This document shows positions 16,911-24,893 of a DNA stretch of 64,000 nucleotides, one piece after another (the stretch's first letter is position 1; every line of letters begins with the position of its first letter). The stretch covers positions 868,001 through 932,000 of the forward strand of contig CANLCX010000002.1 in NCBI GenBank assembly GCA_947489315.1, in the 5' to 3' direction. The notes under the pieces are model-generated. The model had not been told where the DNA came from. It worked only from the letters and a program-made list of their open reading frames with translations, and did not search any database. Origin of the DNA: an uncultured Sphingomonadaceae bacterium. Lineage in GTDB: Bacteria; Pseudomonadota; Alphaproteobacteria; Sphingomonadales; Sphingomonadaceae. A program made the position numbers and the translations under genes.

Positions 16911-18779
16911 TTAAGTCCGGGCCAAAGCTTCCGCTGCGATCATACGCGCTTCCGCTTCCATGCCCACACGTTTCAAAGAGCGGGTAATGTAAAATAGATG
17001 GAGTGGCGACATTGCATTCCAATCCCGTCCCTGCATACCTACGGCAGTCAACACTGCTACCGTCCCTGCTTGTCCGCGCTGCGCAGCAGACCGGATAGCT
17101 GTTGTCCATTTGGTGGAGCCATTTAGGTCTAGCTCCAGATCATTGGCAATATTTTCAACTGTAGACAGGTCAGCACGGCCCAAACCCGCCAATGACGCCA
17201 GCAGGAATTTGCTTCTCAACTGCCCGACACTCTCGTCATTGTCTGCAAATTCATCAATTGCATCATTGTTGATCGTAACTGACTGATCGGGTGCTCCCAC
17301 GGCTAGCAACGCCCAAGCACCGCTCCCGGACACTACTTCCTTAGACCAAGCCGCAGCATTCTTATCCAAGCCAGCTGATAGCATTGATGCTATCAAGTCT
17401 GCGCCGCTATCATTCAAATCAGCCGATGCCGGAATTCTTGCGGCAGCCCGCGCTGTAAGAATTTTGGCGGAATAAGAGGTCAACGCCCCGTTCGACCGCG
17501 TCCACAAAGTGCGCATCGCATCAAGACGTCCTGTCGCCGTCGGATTGGTGTAAGCCTGCCTTAAGGTTGAAGCCCGTGCTTTCAAATCATCACTGGCTTC
17601 TGGGTCATCATAGGTCGCGGCATATAAATCAACCATCGCTTTGTTTGACAAAACGCCGATTGCTGCTGCCGTATCTGCGGCCTTCATCCTAGAATCCCGG
17701 GAAAGCATTGGAGCCCGTGCCCGCCAACCCTGAACATGCCGGCCGGCTTGTTCGTACAATCTATCTGGCGGTTCCACGCCGGTGGCAGAACCTAAACCAA
17801 AGCGCCAATTGTTAAAATATTCAATATCATCCCACTTGATAGTAACCGCGCGACGGCCCTGGAAGCCAGCTCCCACTGTTTTTTCCGCCAGCAAATAGTC
17901 AATGCCGGTGGCGACTTTTTTGCGCTGCGCATCGTTTAAAAGCGCGGACGCCCGACTTTGCTCTCCGGAAAAAGATGCGCAAATAGGACGAAACATCGTC
18001 CAGACGGGCTCATCACTTACATTTGCACCACCTTGAACATATGGACAGATTCCGGCCGGATCAGCCGTTGCCAAATGGGCTTGCATGGCAACTTCATATA
18101 AACGCGGTGTAAAATTCCCGCCATCGACTTTTAGCACCAGCGAGCGAGCAGCATCCGCCTCACCGATCAGCAATAACCGCCATGCACGCTCCGCAACCCA
18201 ATCCGCTGGATTCACGTTTTCTGGGCTGTCCACTTTACTCAATAATGTCCGGCGAAGCAGAATCGAAGCCCAGCGGGAAATTATCGGGCCATTGAGATTT
18301 CTGATAAGGTTGGTTAAATATTGGCCACCTTCCGCGCCAAATCCATCTGCCGCAATGCCGCCGGTATTTTCGGTTAACACGCCCACCTGTTTTAGCGAAC
18401 GGCGAGCGCTTGCCGCCAAATAATATTGCGGCTGCAACGCATCGTCCAGGTCGCTCAAATCGCTGTCTTCATTCAAGTCTAAAACTGATGAAGGCGAACC
18501 CGCAGCAGCAGTCGGTGTAGAATTAAGGTCGCCAACAACAGGTCCGCTGGACGGTGGAGGTGTCGGAAGACTGCTTACCGGACCGGGCGCTGGCGTTGGG
18601 CGAGGTGTGGGAGTTGGACTAGGTGCGGGCGTTGGTGCTGGTGCCGGTGTGGGTTGAGGATCCCCAAAACCAGGAGGCAACAGAGATTCAGGCGAACTCT
18701 GGCCCAAAACCGGCAGGGACAATGCCAGAGCGGCAATACCAGCCGTCGCGAGCGAAATATGTTTCAGGCGAAAGCGCAT
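16911..18779 (-). CDS. Large secreted protein of unknown function with proline-rich N-terminal linker
   Basis: 622 residues. A signal peptide (about residues 1-26, ending near VLGQS) is followed by a Pro/Ala/Thr-rich stretch of PTPAP and PSPTP repeats (about 42-72), then a roughly 500-residue alpha-helical domain rich in Ala, Leu and Asp with no motif I recognise. Helical repeat (TPR/SEL1-like) architecture is possible. It is probably periplasmic, with the linker spanning to or through peptidoglycan. It starts 3 bases after the stop of a 44-residue membrane protein gene, forming a two-gene unit. Function unknown. Confidence 0.8.
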   Translation of the reverse strand: MRFRLKHISLATAGIAALALSLPVLGQSSPESLLPPGFGDPQPTPAPAPTPAPSPTPTPRPTPAPGPVSSLPTPPPSSGPVVGDLNSTPTAAAGSPSSVLDLNEDSDLSDLDDALQPQYYLAASARRSLKQVGVLTENTGGIAADGFGAEGGQYLTNLIRNLNGPIISRWASILLRRTLLSKVDSPENVNPADWVAERAWRLLLIGEADAARSLVLKVDGGNFTPRLYEVAMQAHLATADPAGICPYVQGGANVSDEPVWTMFRPICASFSGEQSRASALLNDAQRKKVATGIDYLLAEKTVGAGFQGRRAVTIKWDDIEYFNNWRFGLGSATGVEPPDRLYEQAGRHVQGWRARAPMLSRDSRMKAADTAAAIGVLSNKAMVDLYAATYDDPEASDDLKARASTLRQAYTNPTATGRLDAMRTLWTRSNGALTSYSAKILTARAAARIPASADLNDSGADLIASMLSAGLDKNAAAWSKEVVSGSGAWALLAVGAPDQSVTINNDAIDEFADNDESVGQLRSKFLLASLAGLGRADLSTVENIANDLELDLNGSTKWTTAIRSAAQRGQAGTVAVLTAVGMQGRDWNAMSPLHLFYITRSLKRVGMEAEARMIAAEALART

Positions 18780-18782
18780 AGC

Positions 18783-18917
18783 TTAGTTCGATTCTTCAGC
18801 AATGACTGGTTTTTCAACAGGCTTCATGTCCTGCTCCGCATCTATCGAAGCCAAAAGAAACATCGCGCCAATGACGGCAACCAGAAAGACAATCAGAAAA
18901 ACCAAGTTCCGCGGCAT
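18783..18917 (-). CDS. Predicted 44-residue single-pass membrane protein
   Basis: Short ORF that standard length cut-offs miss. It reads MPRNLVFLIVFLVAVIGAMF with one strong N-terminal transmembrane helix (residues 5-23), then a charged tail (DAEQDMKPVEKPVIAEE). The stop is 3 bases before the start of the large secreted protein gene, so the pair is very likely co-transcribed and may be co-functional. It is divergent from aroK. Codon use and the clean TM/charged-tail layout support coding, but this is inference from one sequence. Confidence 0.65.
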   Translation of the reverse strand: MPRNLVFLIVFLVAVIGAMFLLASIDAEQDMKPVEKPVIAEESN

Positions 18918-19010
18918 CTTTGTTCAACCAACTCTCTTTTTACCAAATTTACAGCTGCAAGCGCATTGGGTTTTGCACTCGTTCGCATCCTATGTATAGC
19001 CTTTGCCTCA

Positions 19011-19586
19011 ATGGACAAAAACATGAAAGACCCTTTTGACCGATCCACCGAAGAATCCGGTGAAGAGTGTGGTATATTGATCGATAAACCCCTGGTTTTG
19101 ATCGGTTTAATGGGCGTTGGCAAAACAACCGTTGGACGCAGACTGGCAAAAAGGCTTAATTTGCCTTTTGTTGATGCCGATGAAGAAATTGAAAAAGCGG
19201 CTGACCTCAAGGTTTCCGAGATTTTTGATCGATTTGGCGAGGATTATTTCCGGGATGGAGAAAGACGGGTCATCGCACGCCTCATGGACGATGGTTGTCA
19301 GGTAATCGCGACGGGCGGCGGAGCCTTCATGAACGAAGAAACCCGAGAGCTTATATTATCCAATGCGACGGCCATATGGCTCGACGCAGATATTGATATA
19401 CTGGTTAATCGCGTTGCCCGCCGCGATACCAGGCCGCTTTTGCGAAATGGTGATCCAGAGACAATTTTGCGTGATCTGGCCGCCAAAAGAAACCCTGTTT
19501 ACGCCTTGGCCCATCTACACGTAACCGGCAATGATGCGCCGCATGATCTGACTGTGGATAATATCATCAAGGTACTTCGTAAATGA
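19011..19586 (+). CDS. aroK: Shikimate kinase
   Basis: 191 residues. P-loop GLMGVGKTTVGRRLA near residue 33, the shikimate-binding DADEEIE and FRDGERRV segments, ATGGGAF and the lid RDTRPLL are all present. It phosphorylates shikimate with ATP. The N-terminus is longer than usual by about 25 residues. ATG at 19011 is chosen; another at 19023 is possible, and neither has a clear ribosome site. Its stop overlaps the aroB start by four bases. Confidence 0.95.
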   Translation: MDKNMKDPFDRSTEESGEECGILIDKPLVLIGLMGVGKTTVGRRLAKRLNLPFVDADEEIEKAADLKVSEIFDRFGEDYFRDGERRVIARLMDDGCQVIATGGGAFMNEETRELILSNATAIWLDADIDILVNRVARRDTRPLLRNGDPETILRDLAAKRNPVYALAHLHVTGNDAPHDLTVDNIIKVLRK

Positions 19587-20683
19587 ACAGAATATCAGTC
19601 GATCTTGCGGGCAACGGATATGATATCCTCGTCGATTCCGGTTCGTTATACGCCGCAGCTGCGCCACTCAGACCACATATCCATAACGACCGAGTATTCT
19701 TGATAACCGACACTAATGTTGCCGCCAAATGGCTGGAACCGTTGCAAACGGGTTTACAGAAATCCGGGATCAAAGTGATCAGCCATATACTTCCCGCTGG
19801 TGAACAAACCAAAAGCTGGGCTGTCCTGGAACAATTGACTGACTGGCTGTTGGATGAAGGCGCAGAACGCTCGGACACATTAATTGCCTTGGGCGGCGGC
19901 GTGATTGGCGACCTTACTGGTTTTGCCGCCTCAATCTTGAAACGCGGCTGTCATTTTATACAAATACCAACCAGTCTGCTCGCTCAAGTCGATAGCAGCG
20001 TGGGTGGCAAGACTGCCATTAACAGCCGCGCAGGCAAGAACCTGATAGGACGGTTTAACCAACCGAAATTTGTGTTAATTGACCCGCTGGTGCTGGCTAG
20101 TTTGTCTGACCGCGAGCTGCGTGCTGGCTATGCAGAAGTCGTCAAATATGGCTTGATCAACAATGCTCCCTTTTTTGAATGGTGTGAGGAAAACGCCACC
20201 GCTTTATTGAACCGTGATCCTGATGCTCTAAGCTATGCCATAACCCAAAGCGTTCAGGCGAAAGCAGGCATCGTTGCGGAAGATGAGAAGGAACTTAGTG
20301 GCCGCCGGGCACTCCTCAATTTAGGCCATACATTTGGCCACGCGCTCGAAGCGGAAACTGGATATTCGAGTAGACTGGTACATGGCGAAGCTGTTGCTGC
20401 CGGAATGGCGCTGGCCTTCCACTATTCGGTTAAGCGCGGCCATTGTGATGAAGCCGAAGCTCGCCGGGTCGAGAGTCATTTGAAAAATTCAGGACTACCC
20501 CACAGCCTGAAAAGCGCATCGGTCAGTGCTTCGGGCGAGCGGCTAGTGCAACATATGTTGCACGATAAGAAAATGACCGCTGGAAACCTGCCATTTCTTT
20601 TGGCCACTGGTATTGGACAGACGTTTCTCGCTGATGATGTTGATTTGCAGGACGTCGCTGCATTTCTCGATCAGGCTGAGTAA
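19583..20683 (+). CDS. aroB: 3-dehydroquinate synthase
   Basis: 366 residues. The NAD-binding GGGVIGDLTGFAAS, LAQVDSSVGGKTAIN, the zinc-site region LNLGHTFGHALE and VKYGLI are characteristic. It converts DAHP to 3-dehydroquinate. It overlaps aroK by four bases (ATGA), forming the classic aroK-aroB operon opposite xerD. Confidence 0.97.
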   Translation: MNRISVDLAGNGYDILVDSGSLYAAAAPLRPHIHNDRVFLITDTNVAAKWLEPLQTGLQKSGIKVISHILPAGEQTKSWAVLEQLTDWLLDEGAERSDTLIALGGGVIGDLTGFAASILKRGCHFIQIPTSLLAQVDSSVGGKTAINSRAGKNLIGRFNQPKFVLIDPLVLASLSDRELRAGYAEVVKYGLINNAPFFEWCEENATALLNRDPDALSYAITQSVQAKAGIVAEDEKELSGRRALLNLGHTFGHALEAETGYSSRLVHGEAVAAGMALAFHYSVKRGHCDEAEARRVESHLKNSGLPHSLKSASVSASGERLVQHMLHDKKMTAGNLPFLLATGIGQTFLADDVDLQDVAAFLDQAE

Positions 20684-20692
20684 GGCACTGGC

Positions 20693-22462
20693 TTAGTCAC
20701 CCTTATTTGCACCGGTCAGTCCAAAACCAAGATGCTTTCCAGCGAGCATGTCTCCCGCAGCGCGCTGTGCCTCCAGACGGTCGCAGTCCAATTGCCGGAA
20801 TTCGCGATCCACTTCATCGATCAACGATTCGTCGATATCAATTCCAGTCATGGCCTGGCGGGCCAGATGGATTGCTGATTCAAATACTTCCCGCTTAACT
20901 CCTGAAAGACCAGCCTTTTTCACCTCCAGTAAATGAACGCGATCATAGGCGCGAACGAACAGCTGTGCTTCTGGGAAAGACATTTTGATCATGTTCAGAG
21001 TCTCAGCGTTTAGTTCCTTGCCATCCATGCAAAAAACAATGGCGGCACATTGATCTGCCCCTGCCCCGCGCAGCAAGTCTACCCGCGTTCCGTCTCCATA
21101 GAAAACCTTACGGCCAAATTTCTGGCTGACACCTATTTGCTGCGGCTTAACATCGATAATCGTGACGGGTATATTTGCGCCGCTGAGCATCTGGGCAACC
21201 GTCTGTCCGAACCGGCCGTGACCAACTACGATCACCGAAGACTTGCCCGCCAATGTCGGATCATCCAGATCAATATCACCTTCGGTACGAGCCACGTTGA
21301 AACGCTCAACAATCAGCATGAGTAGAGGCGTTGTCGCCATCGAAATCGTGATGACCGCACCAAAAAGGCTACTCGCCTCTGGTTGAATCAGCATCGCTTG
21401 CTCTGCCTCCGCAAATAATACGAAACCAAATTCACCGCCCTGACTAAGCAGCATACCCATGCCCAAAGCAGGCAAAGTGTCCATACCGAACAATTTACCC
21501 AAGCAGAATATGATGACGATCTTTGTCGCCACCAGCAGCATGGCAGCCCCGAATACAAATGCGGTGTTGTCCGCAATCACATCCAGATCCAGCATCATGC
21601 CGACAGCCAGAAAGAACAGACCCAAGAGCAGTGATCGAAAGGGATCAATATCCGCTTCCAATTCATGACGATAAGGCGAATTGGCCAGCATCACACCAGC
21701 TATAAAAGCGCCAAGAGCGGGTGATAGCCCGATCATATCCATCAAGGCAGCGCTACCGAACACGGCAACCAGTCCAGCGACAATGAAGAGCTCTCTCTCG
21801 GCGATTTTGCCGATCAACTCTAGCGCTGGTTGCAACACATATCGCCCAGCCAGTATTAAACCGCCGATTGCAGCCACGCCAAGGATTGCCGTCATCCAGC
21901 CAGATAGGGCTCCGGGCTCAGCCGGTGCTCTAGACAAAACCGCGACAATGGTCAGAAGCGGAATGATCGACAAATCCTGAAACAACAGGATCGAAAATGC
22001 TCTCTCTCCGGTAGGCGTGTTTAGCCGTCCAGAGGATTGCAGCATGGGAAGCACCTGAGCGGTGGATGAAAGCGCCAACGGCAATCCCAGCGCAATCGCA
22101 GCTCCAAAGGTGAAGTTTGTTGTCGCCATGATTAGCAAGAACAGGGCCAGTCCGCAGAAGGCAACTTGGCTCATTCCTAGCCCGAATATCGCCTTGCGCA
22201 ATCGCATGAGGCGCGCAGGAGCCAGCTCCAGCCCCACTAGAAACAGCAGCAAGATGATCCCGATTTCGGAAAATTCGAGGATGGTTTCGCCCTCGCTAAT
22301 CAGGCCGAAACCTTGAGGGCCGATTAATATCCCAGCGATGAGATAACCAAGAACCGCACCAATTCCGAACTTGCGGAACAGGAGCACCAATATCAAAGCC
22401 GCACCGAGCATGATGAAACCGCCCAAGAGCAAATCGCCCATATGTGCTTCTGCGCCCTCCAT
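20693..22462 (-). CDS. CPA2-family monovalent cation:proton antiporter with TrkA-N domain (KefB/KefC-like)
   Basis: 589-residue inner-membrane antiporter. About 12 hydrophobic helices (residues 8-380) include LVGLELAPARLMRLRKA and LALSSTAQVLP, followed by a cytosolic RCK/TrkA-N nucleotide-binding domain beginning VIVVGHGRFGQTVAQML with GDGTRVDLLRGAGAD. Kef systems export K+ and are gated by glutathione conjugates; whether this one is glutathione-gated cannot be told from sequence. It is last in the radA-cvpA-IscU-like-antiporter operon, starting 3 bases after the preceding stop. Confidence 0.92.
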   Translation of the reverse strand: MEGAEAHMGDLLLGGFIMLGAALILVLLFRKFGIGAVLGYLIAGILIGPQGFGLISEGETILEFSEIGIILLLFLVGLELAPARLMRLRKAIFGLGMSQVAFCGLALFLLIMATTNFTFGAAIALGLPLALSSTAQVLPMLQSSGRLNTPTGERAFSILLFQDLSIIPLLTIVAVLSRAPAEPGALSGWMTAILGVAAIGGLILAGRYVLQPALELIGKIAERELFIVAGLVAVFGSAALMDMIGLSPALGAFIAGVMLANSPYRHELEADIDPFRSLLLGLFFLAVGMMLDLDVIADNTAFVFGAAMLLVATKIVIIFCLGKLFGMDTLPALGMGMLLSQGGEFGFVLFAEAEQAMLIQPEASSLFGAVITISMATTPLLMLIVERFNVARTEGDIDLDDPTLAGKSSVIVVGHGRFGQTVAQMLSGANIPVTIIDVKPQQIGVSQKFGRKVFYGDGTRVDLLRGAGADQCAAIVFCMDGKELNAETLNMIKMSFPEAQLFVRAYDRVHLLEVKKAGLSGVKREVFESAIHLARQAMTGIDIDESLIDEVDREFRQLDCDRLEAQRAAGDMLAGKHLGFGLTGANKGD

Positions 22463-22465
22463 TGC

Positions 22466-22906
22466 TTAAGCAGCCTCACTGGCGGTCGGGGCCGCTTCAA
22501 AGGCAGCAAGGACGGCATCATAGGGTAACAATATTGCGGCATGTCGACCGGGATGATCTTTTGCTGCGCTCAGATGTTTCATATTGTCCCAATCGCCAGG
22601 TCCATCGCGCGAACCAGCCAAGAACCCAAAAAGCTGTTCTCTCACAGCAGCAATGTCTTTCGCTGATTTGCCGATCGCTTCTGTCGCCAATATAGCTGCG
22701 GATGCCTGACCCAAAGCACAGGCGTTCACCTCTATACCCAATTGCGCAATGACCCGGTCATCAGACAAGATAATATCGGCAACTACCCGGCTCCCACAAG
22801 TACGTGACCGCACCTCAGCCGCGCCGTCCGGTTTATCAAGCCTGGATTGATGCGGAATTGAAACAGCCAGTCTCAGGATTTCCCGGGTATAAAGCGCCTC
22901 GCTCAT
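22466..22906 (-). CDS. IscU/SufU-like iron-sulfur scaffold homologue lacking the third cysteine
   Basis: 146 residues with the NifU_N/IscU fold. Cys37 (RTCGS) and Cys63 (NACALGQASA) match the first two cluster-binding cysteines. The third conserved Cys is replaced by Ala123 in GRHAAILLPYDAV, where IscU has HCSIL. So either the cluster is held differently or the protein no longer builds clusters. It overlaps cvpA by four bases and is 3 bases from the antiporter gene. Confidence 0.82.
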   Translation of the reverse strand: MSEALYTREILRLAVSIPHQSRLDKPDGAAEVRSRTCGSRVVADIILSDDRVIAQLGIEVNACALGQASAAILATEAIGKSAKDIAAVREQLFGFLAGSRDGPGDWDNMKHLSAAKDHPGRHAAILLPYDAVLAAFEAAPTASEAA

Positions 22907-23415
22907 TCTGGAGCCTCCGCCATTTCACGCCGCTCTTCAACAAACTGCACCAGCGTATCACCACTGGCGTTGAGCAATGGATAAGTCCGGGAATCGGCGA
23001 TCCATTCGGGGCGCGGTTCTGCAGCACTATAGATGCTGTCATACACTAGAACTACCAGCAGATAGGCAAGCGTCGCTCCAATTAATCCTTTGACCATCCC
23101 GAAACCAAAGCCGAGCACTCGGTCAATAGGGCCAAGTAGCGATTTGCGGGATTTGCGACCTATAGATTTCGCGATCCAACGACCCAAAGCATAAGTTACG
23201 ATCACAATCGAGCCAAAAGCCAATACCGCCGCTCCGCCCTCATTACCAATGGGTGCGATCAAAAAATCTGCGACTGGCGTATGCAAAAAGCGAACAGCAA
23301 AAATTACAAGAATCCAAGCAATGAGTGATAGTGTTTCCTGCACAAACCCGCGCATAAAGCCGAACACAGCAGCGCCGCCCATCAGCAGCAAAACGAAAAT
23401 ATCAAGACCAGTCAT
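22903..23415 (-). CDS. CvpA family membrane protein
   Basis: 170 residues with four predicted transmembrane helices in the CvpA arrangement (LDIFVLLLMGGAAVFGFMRG at the N-terminus, then RFLHTPVADFL and GPIDRVLGFGFGMVKGLI). CvpA proteins are linked to colicin V production and envelope stress; the mechanism is unknown. It lies 9 bases downstream of radA, a common alphaproteobacterial pairing, and overlaps the IscU-like gene. Confidence 0.9.
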   Translation of the reverse strand: MTGLDIFVLLLMGGAAVFGFMRGFVQETLSLIAWILVIFAVRFLHTPVADFLIAPIGNEGGAAVLAFGSIVIVTYALGRWIAKSIGRKSRKSLLGPIDRVLGFGFGMVKGLIGATLAYLLVVLVYDSIYSAAEPRPEWIADSRTYPLLNASGDTLVQFVEERREMAEAPE

Positions 23416-23424
23416 AAAGACTAG

Positions 23425-24789
23425 CTAATGGCGGCCAAGCATATGGTCAACGAGATTGGCGAGCTTCGCAAAGTTCACACAATTCACACCTGCGACCGCC
23501 TTTTCTTTCGAAGCCGGAATCAGGGCCCGACCGAAACCTAGTTTCGAAGCCTCCTTCAAGCGGAGCGGAGTGTTAGACACCGGACGAATTTCGCCCGAAA
23601 GCGCTATTTCCCCAAAAATCACAGCATCGCTTGGCATCGGCTTTTCGGCATGAGCGGAAATCAAGGCTGCTGCCACGGCGAGATCGGCTGCTGGATCTGT
23701 CAGTCGATAGCCGCCAGCGACGTTCAAATAGACCTCCGCGCCCGAAAAACTGAGACCACATCTCGCTTCCAACACCGCCAATATCATCGCTAGGCGAGAG
23801 CTGTCCCATCCCACCACGGAACGGCGGGGCGTCGCACCACTGGCCAGTCGGACGGTAAGCGCTTGAATTTCAACGAGAACCGGCCGCGTCCCTTCAAGGG
23901 CTGGAAAAACAGTCGCGCCAGTCACTTCTTCGCTGCGGTCCGTCAGGAAAAGCGCGGATGGATTCTGGACTTCGCTAAGCCCCATTTCCTCCATCGCAAA
24001 CACGCCAATTTCATCGGTACCGCCAAAACGGTTCTTGATTGCGCGCAATATCCGGTATTGATGACTCCGCTCGCCTTCAAAGCTCATCACTGTGTCGACC
24101 ATATGTTCCAAAACCCGTGGGCCAGCGATATTGCCGTCTTTGGTTACATGACCCACTAGCATGATCATCGTACCATGTTCTTTGGCAAATTTGATCAGCT
24201 CTTGCGCTGAAGCCCGCACTTGGCTGACTGTACCGGGCGCGCCCTCGATAAGATCGCTATGCATAGTCTGGATAGAATCAATGACCACAAAATCAGGTGC
24301 GTCTTTACGCAGCGTGGTCAATATGTCGCGGACCGATGTCGCCGAGGCCAATTTAACCGGAGCCTTTCCCAGTCCCAATCGCCGCGCTCTTAAACGCACC
24401 TGATCCGCCGCTTCCTCACCCGAAATATAGGCGACGGAACATCCGGCATTAGCCAGTCTTGCAGATACCTGAAGCAACAGCGTAGATTTCCCGATCCCGG
24501 GATCACCGCCCATCAGAGTTGCGGAGCCGGCCACTAAACCACCTCCAACAGCACGATCAAATTCGTCGATCCCCGTCTTCTTACGCTCCGGCAGCTTTAT
24601 TTCAGAATCCAAACCAACTAGTCGGACTTCCCTGCCTCCAGTCTGCAAATTATGCTTAGCCGCGAAAACAGTATCACCTGCTTCCTCAACCAGCGTATTC
24701 CACTCGCCACAATCCGCACATTGTCCCTCCCAGCGATGAGAGATGGAACCACAATTTTGACAAACATATTTTTTCTTTGGCTTGGCCAT
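23425..24789 (-). CDS. radA: DNA repair protein RadA
   Basis: 454 residues. The N-terminal zinc finger is CQNCG...CADCGEWN, the Walker A is GDPGIGKSTLL, the RadA-specific KNRFGGTDE lies near residue 255, and the C-terminal Lon-protease-like domain includes DLAVAAALISA. RadA promotes branch migration and extension of recombination intermediates. First gene of the operon with cvpA. The start is firm because the zinc finger follows directly. Confidence 0.97.
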   Translation of the reverse strand: MAKPKKKYVCQNCGSISHRWEGQCADCGEWNTLVEEAGDTVFAAKHNLQTGGREVRLVGLDSEIKLPERKKTGIDEFDRAVGGGLVAGSATLMGGDPGIGKSTLLLQVSARLANAGCSVAYISGEEAADQVRLRARRLGLGKAPVKLASATSVRDILTTLRKDAPDFVVIDSIQTMHSDLIEGAPGTVSQVRASAQELIKFAKEHGTMIMLVGHVTKDGNIAGPRVLEHMVDTVMSFEGERSHQYRILRAIKNRFGGTDEIGVFAMEEMGLSEVQNPSALFLTDRSEEVTGATVFPALEGTRPVLVEIQALTVRLASGATPRRSVVGWDSSRLAMILAVLEARCGLSFSGAEVYLNVAGGYRLTDPAADLAVAAALISAHAEKPMPSDAVIFGEIALSGEIRPVSNTPLRLKEASKLGFGRALIPASKEKAVAGVNCVNFAKLANLVDHMLGRH

Positions 24790-24893
24790 GACAACTTTCT
24801 ATGAGAACATAAAAAGAACATTATAGCTTTTCATCTCTTTTTCAACCGCTTTCCTGCTTGCGCGATTCTCCACATCCTGTAACTCTTAAATTA

